From Lachnospiraceae bacterium (lineage in GTDB: Bacteria > Bacillota_A > Clostridia > Lachnospirales > Lachnospiraceae): a stretch of DNA of 44,490 nt. A program made the position numbers and the translations under genes. This document shows, piece after piece, positions 1 to 6,650 of this stretch (positions are counted from its first letter, which is position 1; every line of letters starts with the position of its first letter). The stretch is from assembly GCA_009774465.1 (NCBI GenBank), contig VSNT01000015.1:1-44490 (forward strand). Direction: 5' to 3'. The notes below the pieces were generated by a model. That model was not told the origin of the DNA and searched no databases. It saw only the letters and a program-made list of their open reading frames with translations.

Positions 1-669
1 CCTCATATTCAGGATGCTTCTTATCCGTTTTTGATTCAGGAAAAATACCGTGCAGGTTATTTTACCCATTATGCAGGGGAGGGAACTGTAAGAAGTGCGA
101 AACTTTCCTACAATGGGGAAGAAGTGGACTTATGTCTTTGCAGAACAAAAGCAAAATTCAGCGAAGAAATGATCGCGGACGGAAAAAAGACAAGAATTCT
201 TACTCTTGAGCCTGTTACCATTGAGTTTTATGATTTGACGGTAAAGCTTTTGACAAAAATTTATTTTGAAGAGGGAAGTTCGGAAATCAGAATGGAAAGA
301 ACCGTCCTTGAAATGAGCAATCCGGAAGCGAAAGTTGAACTGAATGAATACATGGTAGCCTGCTATGGCACTACGGAATACACAGAAGATATGTCAGAGA
401 TCACACTTACCTGCAAGGGGAAAAATGGGGATAAGTCAATTGCCTATGCATATAAGTGCAGGGAAGAAGAGGAAGAAGGCGCTTTATCCGTAGAAGCGGT
501 AATCCCGCCTGTTGACACAAGAGTTTCAATGAGAATGTCTGATGAAAAGGCAGTAGGATATATCAAAGAAGGTTATGCATTTTCACCTATGTTTACATTA
601 GGTTATAAAACAACACTTATGGATAAGGAGGTAGTTTCCACATGGCTCAGGCTGGAAAAGGCAAATTAA
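1..669 (+). CDS. Unknown protein, 5'-truncated by window edge
   Basis: The frame is open from base 1, so the true start lies upstream; 222 codons are visible before the TAA at 667-669. An internal TTG at 31 could be taken for a start but the frame continues through it. The visible part is soluble, acidic and predicted to be rich in beta strands, with no membrane segment and no catalytic motif that I recognise. It overlaps the next gene by 28 bp, so the two are probably translationally coupled. A role in carbohydrate metabolism is possible only by proximity to the GH53 gene downstream. I assign no function. Confidence 0.7.
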   Translation, partial: PHIQDASYPFLIQEKYRAGYFTHYAGEGTVRSAKLSYNGEEVDLCLCRTKAKFSEEMIADGKKTRILTLEPVTIEFYDLTVKLLTKIYFEEGSSEIRMERTVLEMSNPEAKVELNEYMVACYGTTEYTEDMSEITLTCKGKNGDKSIAYAYKCREEEEEGALSVEAVIPPVDTRVSMRMSDEKAVGYIKEGYAFSPMFTLGYKTTLMDKEVVSTWLRLEKAN

Positions 670-854
670 ATTATAGATGTCCCTCCTGTTTTATGAGAGA
701 TCTGGATATTGATATGTTTTATGATAAGGATAAGAAAGAGTATTACTGTATCCGCTGTCAGTATACAGGAACGGAGGAAGACGTACTTCAAAAAAATGAA
801 ATGGTAAGGTTCCGCTATCGGGATATGTATAAACGATTTACAAGTTTTGACTGA
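642..854 (+). CDS. Small zinc-ribbon protein
   Basis: This 70-residue protein has two CxxC knuckles, CPSC near residue 14 and CIRC near residue 36, separated by about 20 residues. That is the layout of a TFIIB/RPB9-like zinc ribbon that binds one zinc ion. The rest is charged and aromatic, with a basic C-terminus. The ATG at 642 has a good Shine-Dalgarno sequence (AAGGAGG at about 628) inside the end of the upstream gene, and the two genes overlap by 28 bp in different frames. The zinc-binding fold is well supported. The biological role is unknown; small ribbons like this are often nucleic-acid or protein-interaction modules. Confidence 0.75.
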   Translation: MAQAGKGKLNYRCPSCFMRDLDIDMFYDKDKKEYYCIRCQYTGTEEDVLQKNEMVRFRYRDMYKRFTSFD

Positions 855-864
855 TGGAAGGTTA

Positions 865-915
865 AAAGGGCTGTGAAAAAATGAAGTTGAATTAACTGCG
901 TTTTTCCAGCCCTTT
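865..915 (+). terminator. Imperfect stem-loop after the zinc-ribbon gene
   Basis: AAAGGGCTG (865-873) pairs with CAGCCCTTT (907-915), and GAAAAA (875-880) pairs with TTTTTC (901-906), with a single bulged T at 874 and a 20-nt loop. A second small hairpin, CCGC-TTGCA-GCGG, follows at about 923-935. There is no clean T-run after the stem, so it may be a weak terminator or the relic of an intergenic repeat rather than a canonical terminator. Confidence 0.45.
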
Positions 916-1022
916 ACTTCGCCGCTTGCAGCGGAGAGTTTGACTTTCGTGCAGTGATGTTTGACACAGGGAATAATTTGCTGTATTTTTGTAATGATAA
1001 AGCAGGAAGGATTTGGAGCAAT

Positions 1023-2141
1023 ATGAAATATTATAAAGGAATGGATATATCTACACTTTTGGAGGTGGAGCGCTGCGGAGGGAAGTTTTATGATAAGGGG
1101 GAAGAAAGAGAGCTTCTTTCCATTTTAAAAGATTATGACGTGAATGCCTTAAGAGTGCGTTTATGGAATGATCCCTATTCGCAAGATGGCAAGCCCTATG
1201 GTGCCGGAACAAACGATTTTGAAACTGCAAAAAAACTCCTGCGCCGGGGAAAGGATTTGGGGTTTGACATTTTGCTTGATTATCATTATAGTGATTTCTG
1301 GGCGGATCCGGGGAAGCAGTTTGTGCCCAAGGCATGGCGGGGACATTCTGTGGAGCAGCTGGAGCAGGCAGTTTATGACTATACGCAGGCTACACTAAGT
1401 GAATTGATGGAAGAAGATCTTCTGCCAGAAATGGTACAGGTGGGAAATGAATTGTCCAATGGTCTCTTATGGCCTACGGGGCGGGTGCCTGAATATGACA
1501 ATATTGCCAGATATGTGAAGGCCGGCATAAAGGCAGTGCGCGAAGCATCCAGGCTTTCGGGTAAGGACATAAAGGTCATGGTTCATTTGGATAACGGTGG
1601 AAACAATGCTCTTTATCGGGAATGGTTTGACAATTTTACAGACAGGGGCGGAGATTTTGATATCATAGGACTTTCCTATTATCCATTCTGGCATGGTACA
1701 ATAGATATGCTGATTGATAATATGAAAGATATTGCCCTGCGGTATGAAAAGGATCTGATTGTAGCCGAAGTGTCTATGGGATTTACAATGGAAGATTATG
1801 CTTCTTTTGAAAAGCTTTCAAAGGAAGAAAGAAAGGGAATGGCAACCCGGCAGGAACTGGCAGACAAGATAGAATTTCCCATGACGATAGAAGGTCAGAA
1901 GGATTTTATGAAAAAATTTCTGGAAAGACTGAAAGAAATACCAAATGGCCGCGGAAAAGGTTTCTTTTATTGGGAGCCTGCCTGGATACCGGTTCCGGGA
2001 AGCGGATGGGCTACGGAAAGTTCCCTGAAATATATTGAGGACAAAGGGCCATGCGGCAACGAATGGGCCAATCAGGCTTTATTTGATTATAGAGGAAATG
2101 CGCTTCCGGCGCTTGAGGCAGTAAAGGATTATAAACCATGA
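1023..2141 (+). CDS. GH53 arabinogalactan endo-beta-1,4-galactanase, intracellular type
   Basis: The protein matches glycoside hydrolase family 53, which cleaves beta-1,4-galactan side chains of type I arabinogalactan (pectin). Visible hallmarks are the N-terminal GMDIS motif, the NALRVRLWNDP segment, DYHYSDFWADPGKQ, the acid/base motif VGNELSNGLLWP, and VAEVSMG holding the presumed nucleophile Glu. I start at ATG 1023 (372 aa) because GGAAGG precedes it and family proteins begin close to the GMD motif. A longer frame from 954 adds 23 unconserved residues. There is no signal peptide, which suggests action on imported galacto-oligosaccharides rather than extracellular polymer. It overlaps the following HAD gene by 4 bp (ATGA), so the two are translationally coupled. 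Confidence 0.9.
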   Translation: MKYYKGMDISTLLEVERCGGKFYDKGEERELLSILKDYDVNALRVRLWNDPYSQDGKPYGAGTNDFETAKKLLRRGKDLGFDILLDYHYSDFWADPGKQFVPKAWRGHSVEQLEQAVYDYTQATLSELMEEDLLPEMVQVGNELSNGLLWPTGRVPEYDNIARYVKAGIKAVREASRLSGKDIKVMVHLDNGGNNALYREWFDNFTDRGGDFDIIGLSYYPFWHGTIDMLIDNMKDIALRYEKDLIVAEVSMGFTMEDYASFEKLSKEERKGMATRQELADKIEFPMTIEGQKDFMKKFLERLKEIPNGRGKGFFYWEPAWIPVPGSGWATESSLKYIEDKGPCGNEWANQALFDYRGNALPALEAVKDYKP

Positions 2142-2944
2142 TTAAGTTAATTGCATCTGATGTGGATGGGACGCTGATTCAGGATTCTACTCCGAATCTG
2201 TATAAAGAAATGGTGGAGACCATTCATGAACTAAAGAAAAAAGGCATTTTGTTTTGTGCGGCAAGCGGCAGGCAGTATTTCAGCCTTCGCAATGTGTTTC
2301 GGGAAGTGGCGGATGAGATTGCCTATATTGCAGAAAACGGGGCACATATTCGCTATCAAAACAAAAATATTTCCGTCACACCCATGAAGAAAGAGTATAT
2401 TGAAGGTATTTTGGCTATGCTGCGGCCTTATTATGGAGAGTGTGAAACTGTAATTTCCACTGCCGGGGGAAGCTTGATTGAAAGTAGAAACCGGGAGTTT
2501 ATTGATTTGCTTACCTATGGATATCATAATCATTTCAAACTGGTAGATGATGTACTGAAAGAAAAAGAAGAAATTATTAAAATTGCAGTTTATCGAAGGG
2601 AAAGCATTCGTAAGCTGGGGGAAGGCAGTTTTATACCTGCCTGGGAAAATAAAGTCAAAGCATGTATGGCAGGTGAAGAATGGGTGGATTTTATGGACGC
2701 TTCCGTAGATAAGGGAAACGGACTTAAAGTGCTGGAGGATTATCTGGGAATTCGAAAAGAAGAAACTATGGCTTTTGGGGATAATAATAATGACATTGGT
2801 ATGATGCTGGCAGCGGGAACAAGCTATGCGGTTGACACTGCGGTAGACGAAGTGAAAAAGGCGGCGGATCATGTTTGTCCGGGATGGAGAGACAAAGGTG
2901 TTTATCGAATTATAAAACAAAAAATTTTTGAAGGTATTGACTGA
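2138..2944 (+). CDS. Cof-type HAD-superfamily phosphatase
   Basis: This 268-residue haloacid dehalogenase-like hydrolase of the Cof/IIB subfamily is likely to dephosphorylate sugar phosphates or related metabolites. Motif I is SDVDGT (Asp8 nucleophile, Asp10 acid/base), motif II is the Ser of AASGRQ at about residue 46, motif III is the Lys in the DKGNGLKVL segment, and motif IV is GDNNND at about 214-219. The C2B cap lies between motifs II and III. The ATG overlaps the GH53 stop codon. That arrangement suggests it handles a phosphorylated product of galactan breakdown, but substrate specificity cannot be read from sequence. Confidence 0.88.
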   Translation: MIKLIASDVDGTLIQDSTPNLYKEMVETIHELKKKGILFCAASGRQYFSLRNVFREVADEIAYIAENGAHIRYQNKNISVTPMKKEYIEGILAMLRPYYGECETVISTAGGSLIESRNREFIDLLTYGYHNHFKLVDDVLKEKEEIIKIAVYRRESIRKLGEGSFIPAWENKVKACMAGEEWVDFMDASVDKGNGLKVLEDYLGIRKEETMAFGDNNNDIGMMLAAGTSYAVDTAVDEVKKAADHVCPGWRDKGVYRIIKQKIFEGID

Positions 2945-3055
2945 ATCAAATATGCACAGCATAATATATAGTAACAGATGATTGTTGCAATGGGATAAAT
3001 TCGGGCCCATTCCAAAGGAAAAAGATTTCCGGAGGAAGGCTCATGGAAGAAAGGC

Positions 3056-3334
3056 ATGGGTATTGGTATGCATGAGTTTGATGATGTGGTTTTACAATGT
3101 TTCTTAGAAAATCAGGGACAGTTGTTTCCGGAGGAAAATGTGGCATCTAATCTTGAGGAAGCCGAGGCTTTTTTAGAGGAATGCCTTGCTGTTGTGGTGA
3201 ATTCCATCGAAGAGGTCTGGGAGTTTTTTGAAGAAGAAGGCCTTGATGTGGAAGGGATGGATAAGGAAGAAATTCTTGAGGCCGACGAAGTTTTTGATAT
3301 CGGAGACGGAAGATACCTGATCGTTGAAGGGTAG
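3056..3334 (+). CDS. Small acidic conserved-type protein, function unknown
   Basis: This 92-residue, strongly acidic protein is rich in Glu and Asp and contains no Lys-rich or membrane segment. The C-terminus reads DGRYLIVEG. I recognise the general look from Lachnospiraceae genomes but cannot assign a function. The start is uncertain: ATG 3056 or ATG 3068 are both in frame. The strongest Shine-Dalgarno sequence (GGAGGAAGG, 3031-3039) is best spaced for a different ATG at 3043, which opens only a 10-codon frame ending at 3075. It is followed closely by the CPBP protease gene. Confidence 0.65.
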   Translation: MGIGMHEFDDVVLQCFLENQGQLFPEENVASNLEEAEAFLEECLAVVVNSIEEVWEFFEEEGLDVEGMDKEEILEADEVFDIGDGRYLIVEG

Positions 3335-3343
3335 ATTTTAATT

Positions 3344-4276
3344 ATGATGGGAAAAAAATTAGACAGTAAGCTTGAATTAAAAAGAATCGCCATCTTTTTG
3401 GGAATTACTTTTTTCCTGACTTATGGGGTGGAAATTTTTCTAATCAGGCCTATGGTGGGAAGCACAGAGTTAAACAAAGCTTATCTGGCGCAGATACTTG
3501 TGGCGGGAGTTATGTTTTTTCCGGCTTGTGGTGCGCTCCTTACAAGACTTATAACAGGGGAAAAGCTGTCAAAGGATAATTTGAAGCTGGCTCCTCATTT
3601 TAAGGGGAATCTGAAATATTATGGGCTTGCCTGGCTTGGAACTGTGCTTTTGATTTTCCTGGGGGCAGCTTTGTACTTTTTGATTTTCCCAAAGCAGTTT
3701 GATGGAACTATGGGATATATTAAGGTGTTGTATGAATCTCAGGGCGTGACGGTAAGCACTGAAGGATTAAGAACTATCATTATCAGCCAGGTGCTGATGG
3801 GAGTTTTCTTATCTCCTGTCCTTAATTTTGTTAACTGCTTTGGTGAAGAATGGGGATGGCGCGGTTATCTGCTTCCCAAAATGCTTGGACGATTTAAAGT
3901 GGTTCCATCCCTGTTAATAACAGGTTTCATCTGGGGAATCTGGCATGTCCCCTTAACGGTTATGGGGCATAATTATGGTCTGGGTTATAAGGGATATCCG
4001 GCAACCGGAATTTTGGCAATGTGCCTGTTTTGTATTGTGCTGGGGATTCTTTTCTCCTATGTGACGATCAGGACGGACAGTTGTATCCCGGCTGTGATTG
4101 GTCATGCTGTTTTAAACGGACTTTCGGCAATTGGACTTTGCTTTACTTCGCTGCAGAATCCCTATAATGTATTTTTAGGACCGGCGCCCACAGGCGCAAT
4201 TGGCGGCATGGGGTTTATTCTTTTGGCGGCAGTGCTTTTAATTCTTTTATATAAGGAAGAAAAGCAAAAAAAGTAA
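3344..4276 (+). CDS. CPBP (CAAX/ABI) family intramembrane metalloprotease
   Basis: This 310-residue polytopic membrane protein has about eight hydrophobic segments. It carries the family motifs: EEWGWRGYLLP near residue 168 (motif EExxxR), GIWHVPL near residue 199 (HxxP-type motif) and the late HAVLNG motif. The two Glu and the His residues form the presumed metal-binding active site. In bacteria the family includes bacteriocin-immunity-type proteins as well as CAAX-like proteases, and substrates are usually unknown. Starts at ATG 3344 or 3347 are equally possible. It ends just upstream of the rimP promoter, so it closes the first gene group. Confidence 0.88.
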   Translation: MMGKKLDSKLELKRIAIFLGITFFLTYGVEIFLIRPMVGSTELNKAYLAQILVAGVMFFPACGALLTRLITGEKLSKDNLKLAPHFKGNLKYYGLAWLGTVLLIFLGAALYFLIFPKQFDGTMGYIKVLYESQGVTVSTEGLRTIIISQVLMGVFLSPVLNFVNCFGEEWGWRGYLLPKMLGRFKVVPSLLITGFIWGIWHVPLTVMGHNYGLGYKGYPATGILAMCLFCIVLGILFSYVTIRTDSCIPAVIGHAVLNGLSAIGLCFTSLQNPYNVFLGPAPTGAIGGMGFILLAAVLLILLYKEEKQKK

Positions 4277-4285
4277 GAATTTGTA

Positions 4286-4314
4286 TTGCTTTTTTTAAGC
4301 CAGGGTGCTACAAT
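4286..4314 (+). promoter_or_regulatory. Sigma-A promoter of the rimP-nusA-infB operon
   Basis: TTGCTT (4286-4291) and TACAAT (4309-4314) are separated by exactly 17 bp. The predicted start near 4321 gives a leader of about 75 nt before rimP. Confidence 0.65.
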
Positions 4315-4343
4315 ACAATAGAATTAAAGATAGTTACTAATCT

Positions 4344-4372
4344 AGAGTGGACTTACCGGTCCACTCTTTTTT
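4344..4372 (+). terminator. Terminator-like hairpin in the rimP leader (probable attenuator)
   Basis: AGAGTGGAC (4344-4352) and GTCCACTCT (4359-4367) form a perfect 9-bp stem with a 6-nt loop, followed by five more T residues. It lies downstream of the promoter at 4286-4314 and upstream of rimP, so transcripts must read through it. In Bacillus subtilis the corresponding operon is autoregulated through NusA-dependent termination in its leader. The same logic is inferred here. Confidence 0.7.
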
Positions 4373-4395
4373 AGGAAATTTTTAGAGGTGAATGA

Positions 4396-4872
4396 ATGTC
4401 AAAAAAAGAAAATTATGAAGTAAAAACAGAAGAACTGCTAAAGCCCATTGCAGATGCAAATCACGTGGAAATTTATGATGTTGAGTATGTGAAAGAGGGC
4501 AGTGAGTGGTATTTGAGATGTTATATCGACAAGGAGGAGGGAGTAAACATAAATGACTGCGAGGCAGTAAGCCGAATGCTGTCAGATGAGTTGGACCGGA
4601 CAGATTTCATTGAGGATGCTTATATTTTGGAAGTCAGTTCTCCGGGACTTGGCAGAGCTTTAAAAAAGGATAAGCACCTTAAAAAGAGCCTTTTGGAAGA
4701 GGTGGAAATAAAGACCTATAAACCGATAGGAGGCAGCAGGGAATTTACCGGAATATTAAAGGCCTTTGATGAAAATACGGTTACTTTGGGGGCAGCCTTA
4801 AAAGAGGGGATAGAAGATATTGTTTTTAATAGAAAAGACATAGCTGTTATAAAACTGACATTAGATTTTTAG
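4396..4872 (+). CDS. rimP: Ribosome maturation factor RimP
   Basis: RimP assists maturation of the 30S subunit, in particular assembly around S12 and the central pseudoknot. The 158-residue length is typical. The N-terminal alpha/beta domain contains the VEIYDVEYVKEG stretch and the diagnostic YILEVSSPGLGRALK motif near residue 76, followed by a C-terminal Sm-like beta-barrel domain. It is the first gene of the nusA operon, with SD AGAGGTG before ATG 4396. The neighbouring leader hairpin probably controls it together with nusA. Confidence 0.97.
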   Translation: MSKKENYEVKTEELLKPIADANHVEIYDVEYVKEGSEWYLRCYIDKEEGVNINDCEAVSRMLSDELDRTDFIEDAYILEVSSPGLGRALKKDKHLKKSLLEEVEIKTYKPIGGSREFTGILKAFDENTVTLGAALKEGIEDIVFNRKDIAVIKLTLDF

Positions 4873-4905
4873 TCCGAAAATAAGGGCGGAAAGGGATAAG
4901 GGAAA

Positions 4906-6048
4906 ATGAACAAAGAATTAATGGAAGCACTGGATATTTTAGAAAAGGAGAAGGAAATCAGCAAGGAAACATTGTTTGAGGCAATCGAAAATTCTCTGAT
5001 TACAGCATGTAAAAACCATTTTGGAAAGTCTGACAATATTAAAGTTGAAATTGACAGAGACACCTGTGATTTTCTCTGCTATGCGGAAAAAGAAGTTGTG
5101 AAAGAACCGGAGGACGACTGCCTTCAGATTTCTTTGGAGGATGCGGCACAAATCAAATCCGACGCAGCGCTGGGAGATATTATCCATGTGGAAATTAAAT
5201 CAAAGGAATTTGGACGTATTGCAACACAGAATGCAAAAAATGTAATTCTGCAAAAGATCCGCGAAGAAGAAAGAAGCGTTATTTATAATCAGTATTTTGA
5301 AAAGGAAAAAGATGTTGTGACCGGCATTGTCCAGCGTTATATGGGCAGAAACATCAGCATTAATTTGGGCAAGGCGGACGGCATCTTAAATGAAAGCGAA
5401 CAGGTAAAAGGAGAGGTATTTAAACCGACTGAGAGAATTAAGGTATATATTCTTGAGGTTAAGAATACACCTAAAGGACCAAGGATTTTAGTCAGCCGCA
5501 CCCACCCGGAGCTGATTAAGCGCCTGTTTGAGTCAGAGGTTACCGAAATCAAAGATGGCACGGTGGAGATTATGAGCATTGCCAGAGAAGCAGGAAGCAG
5601 AACAAAGATGGCAGTTAAGTCCAATAATCCCAATGTAGATGCAGTGGGAGCATGTGTGGGATTAAACGGTGCAAGGGTAAACTCTATTGTGGAAGAGCTC
5701 CGCGGGGAAAAGATTGATATTATCAACTGGGATGAAAACCCTGGTAATCTGATCCAGAATGCACTTTCACCGGCAAAGATTGTTGCTGTGTTTGCTGATC
5801 CTGACGAAAAGACAGCAAAGGTGGTAGTTCCTGATTATCAGCTTTCTCTTGCTATCGGTAAGGAAGGCCAGAATGCAAGACTGGCAGCAAGGCTTACCGG
5901 ATACAAGATCGACATAAAGAGTGAAACCCAGGCGAAGGATGCACCAGGCTTCCGTTATGAAGATTATATGGATGAATATGACGAATATGACGAGTATGAC
6001 GAAGAATACGGGGAATATGAGGAAGAAGCACCTGAGACTATGGAGTAA
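4906..6048 (+). CDS. nusA: Transcription termination/antitermination factor NusA
   Basis: NusA binds RNA polymerase and modulates pausing, termination and antitermination. The 380-residue protein has the N-terminal RNAP-binding domain, an S1 domain at about 130-200, and two KH domains (VGACVGLNGARVNSI and AIGKEGQNARLAARL). It lacks the C-terminal acidic repeats of Proteobacteria, as expected for Firmicutes. It ends instead in a Tyr/Asp/Glu-rich tail made of repeated DEY triplets, which is unusual in its regularity. It sits 33 bp after rimP, and its product may act on the leader hairpin upstream of the operon. Confidence 0.98.
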   Translation: MNKELMEALDILEKEKEISKETLFEAIENSLITACKNHFGKSDNIKVEIDRDTCDFLCYAEKEVVKEPEDDCLQISLEDAAQIKSDAALGDIIHVEIKSKEFGRIATQNAKNVILQKIREEERSVIYNQYFEKEKDVVTGIVQRYMGRNISINLGKADGILNESEQVKGEVFKPTERIKVYILEVKNTPKGPRILVSRTHPELIKRLFESEVTEIKDGTVEIMSIAREAGSRTKMAVKSNNPNVDAVGACVGLNGARVNSIVEELRGEKIDIINWDENPGNLIQNALSPAKIVAVFADPDEKTAKVVVPDYQLSLAIGKEGQNARLAARLTGYKIDIKSETQAKDAPGFRYEDYMDEYDEYDEYDEEYGEYEEEAPETME

Positions 6049-6060
6049 GGGGGAATTTAA

Positions 6061-6330
6061 ATGGCAAAGAAAATTCCCATGCGGCAGTGTATCGGATGTG
6101 GAGAGATGAAAAGTAAAAAAGATTTGATGCGCATCCTTAAAACGCCGGAAGAGGAAATTGTTTTAGATGTAACCGGGAAAAAAAATGGAAGAGGGGCCTA
6201 TCTTTGTAAATCGGGAGAGTGCCTTTTAAGGGCACGAAAGAATAAAGGATTAGAACGGTCTTTCAAAATGAGTATTCCAAATGAAGTTTATGACAATCTG
6301 GAAAAGGAGTTTGATGCTCTTAATGAATGA
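6061..6330 (+). CDS. rnpM: RNase P modulator RnpM (YlxR, DUF448)
   Basis: This 89-residue member of the YlxR family shows the N-terminal MRQCIGCGEMK motif, the GRGAYLC motif and a conserved Cys after KSGE, followed by a basic helix. YlxR/RnpM binds RNase P RNA and modulates tRNA processing in B. subtilis. Position between nusA and ylxQ is universal in Firmicutes. SD GGGGG precedes ATG 6061, and the 3' end overlaps the start of ylxQ. Confidence 0.93.
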   Translation: MAKKIPMRQCIGCGEMKSKKDLMRILKTPEEEIVLDVTGKKNGRGAYLCKSGECLLRARKNKGLERSFKMSIPNEVYDNLEKEFDALNE

Positions 6331-6628
6331 TAGAATTTTATCGCTTTTGGGGCTGGCTGCAAAAGGAAGAAATTTAGTGAGCGGTGAGTTTTCCACAGAA
6401 AAGGCAGTGAAGGAAGGAAAGGCAGCATTAGTAATTGTAAGCAGTGATGCTTCTGATAATACAAAAAAGAAATTTACAAATATGTGTAAGTTTTACAAAG
6501 TACCGATTTATTATTATGCCTCAAAAGAAAATTTAGGGAGAGCAATCGGGAGGGAAATGCGTTCAACGGTTGCGGTTACAAACTTAAAACTGGCAGAAAA
6601 TATAGGAAAACATTTGGAAGAATCATAG
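6314..6628 (+). CDS. ylxQ: L7Ae/L30e-family RNA-binding protein YlxQ
   Basis: This protein of about 104 residues belongs to the L7Ae/L30e/S12e/Gadd45 family. It shows the typical ILSLLGLAAKGRNLVSGE start, the central VIVSSDAS segment and a C-terminal GRAIGREMRS stretch. Family members bind kink-turn RNA. Two starts are possible: ATG 6314, which has AAGGAG four bases upstream, and ATG 6323, which fits family alignments better. Both overlap the rnpM stop, indicating translational coupling. The longer frame beginning at 6281 lies inside rnpM and is unlikely. Confidence 0.9.
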   Translation: MLLMNDRILSLLGLAAKGRNLVSGEFSTEKAVKEGKAALVIVSSDASDNTKKKFTNMCKFYKVPIYYYASKENLGRAIGREMRSTVAVTNLKLAENIGKHLEES

Positions 6629-6650
6629 GAATTAAGACGGAGGTAATAGA

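Noticed and set aside
954..1022. Upstream extension of GH53 to 954 as an export signal
   Set aside because: The 23 added residues are not a signal peptide (no basic start plus hydrophobic core) and the SD favours ATG 1023.
2945..3055. Riboswitch between the HAD gene and the small acidic gene
   Set aside because: Only a short AATGGG/CCCATT pairing can be drawn. The size and conserved boxes of known riboswitch classes are absent.
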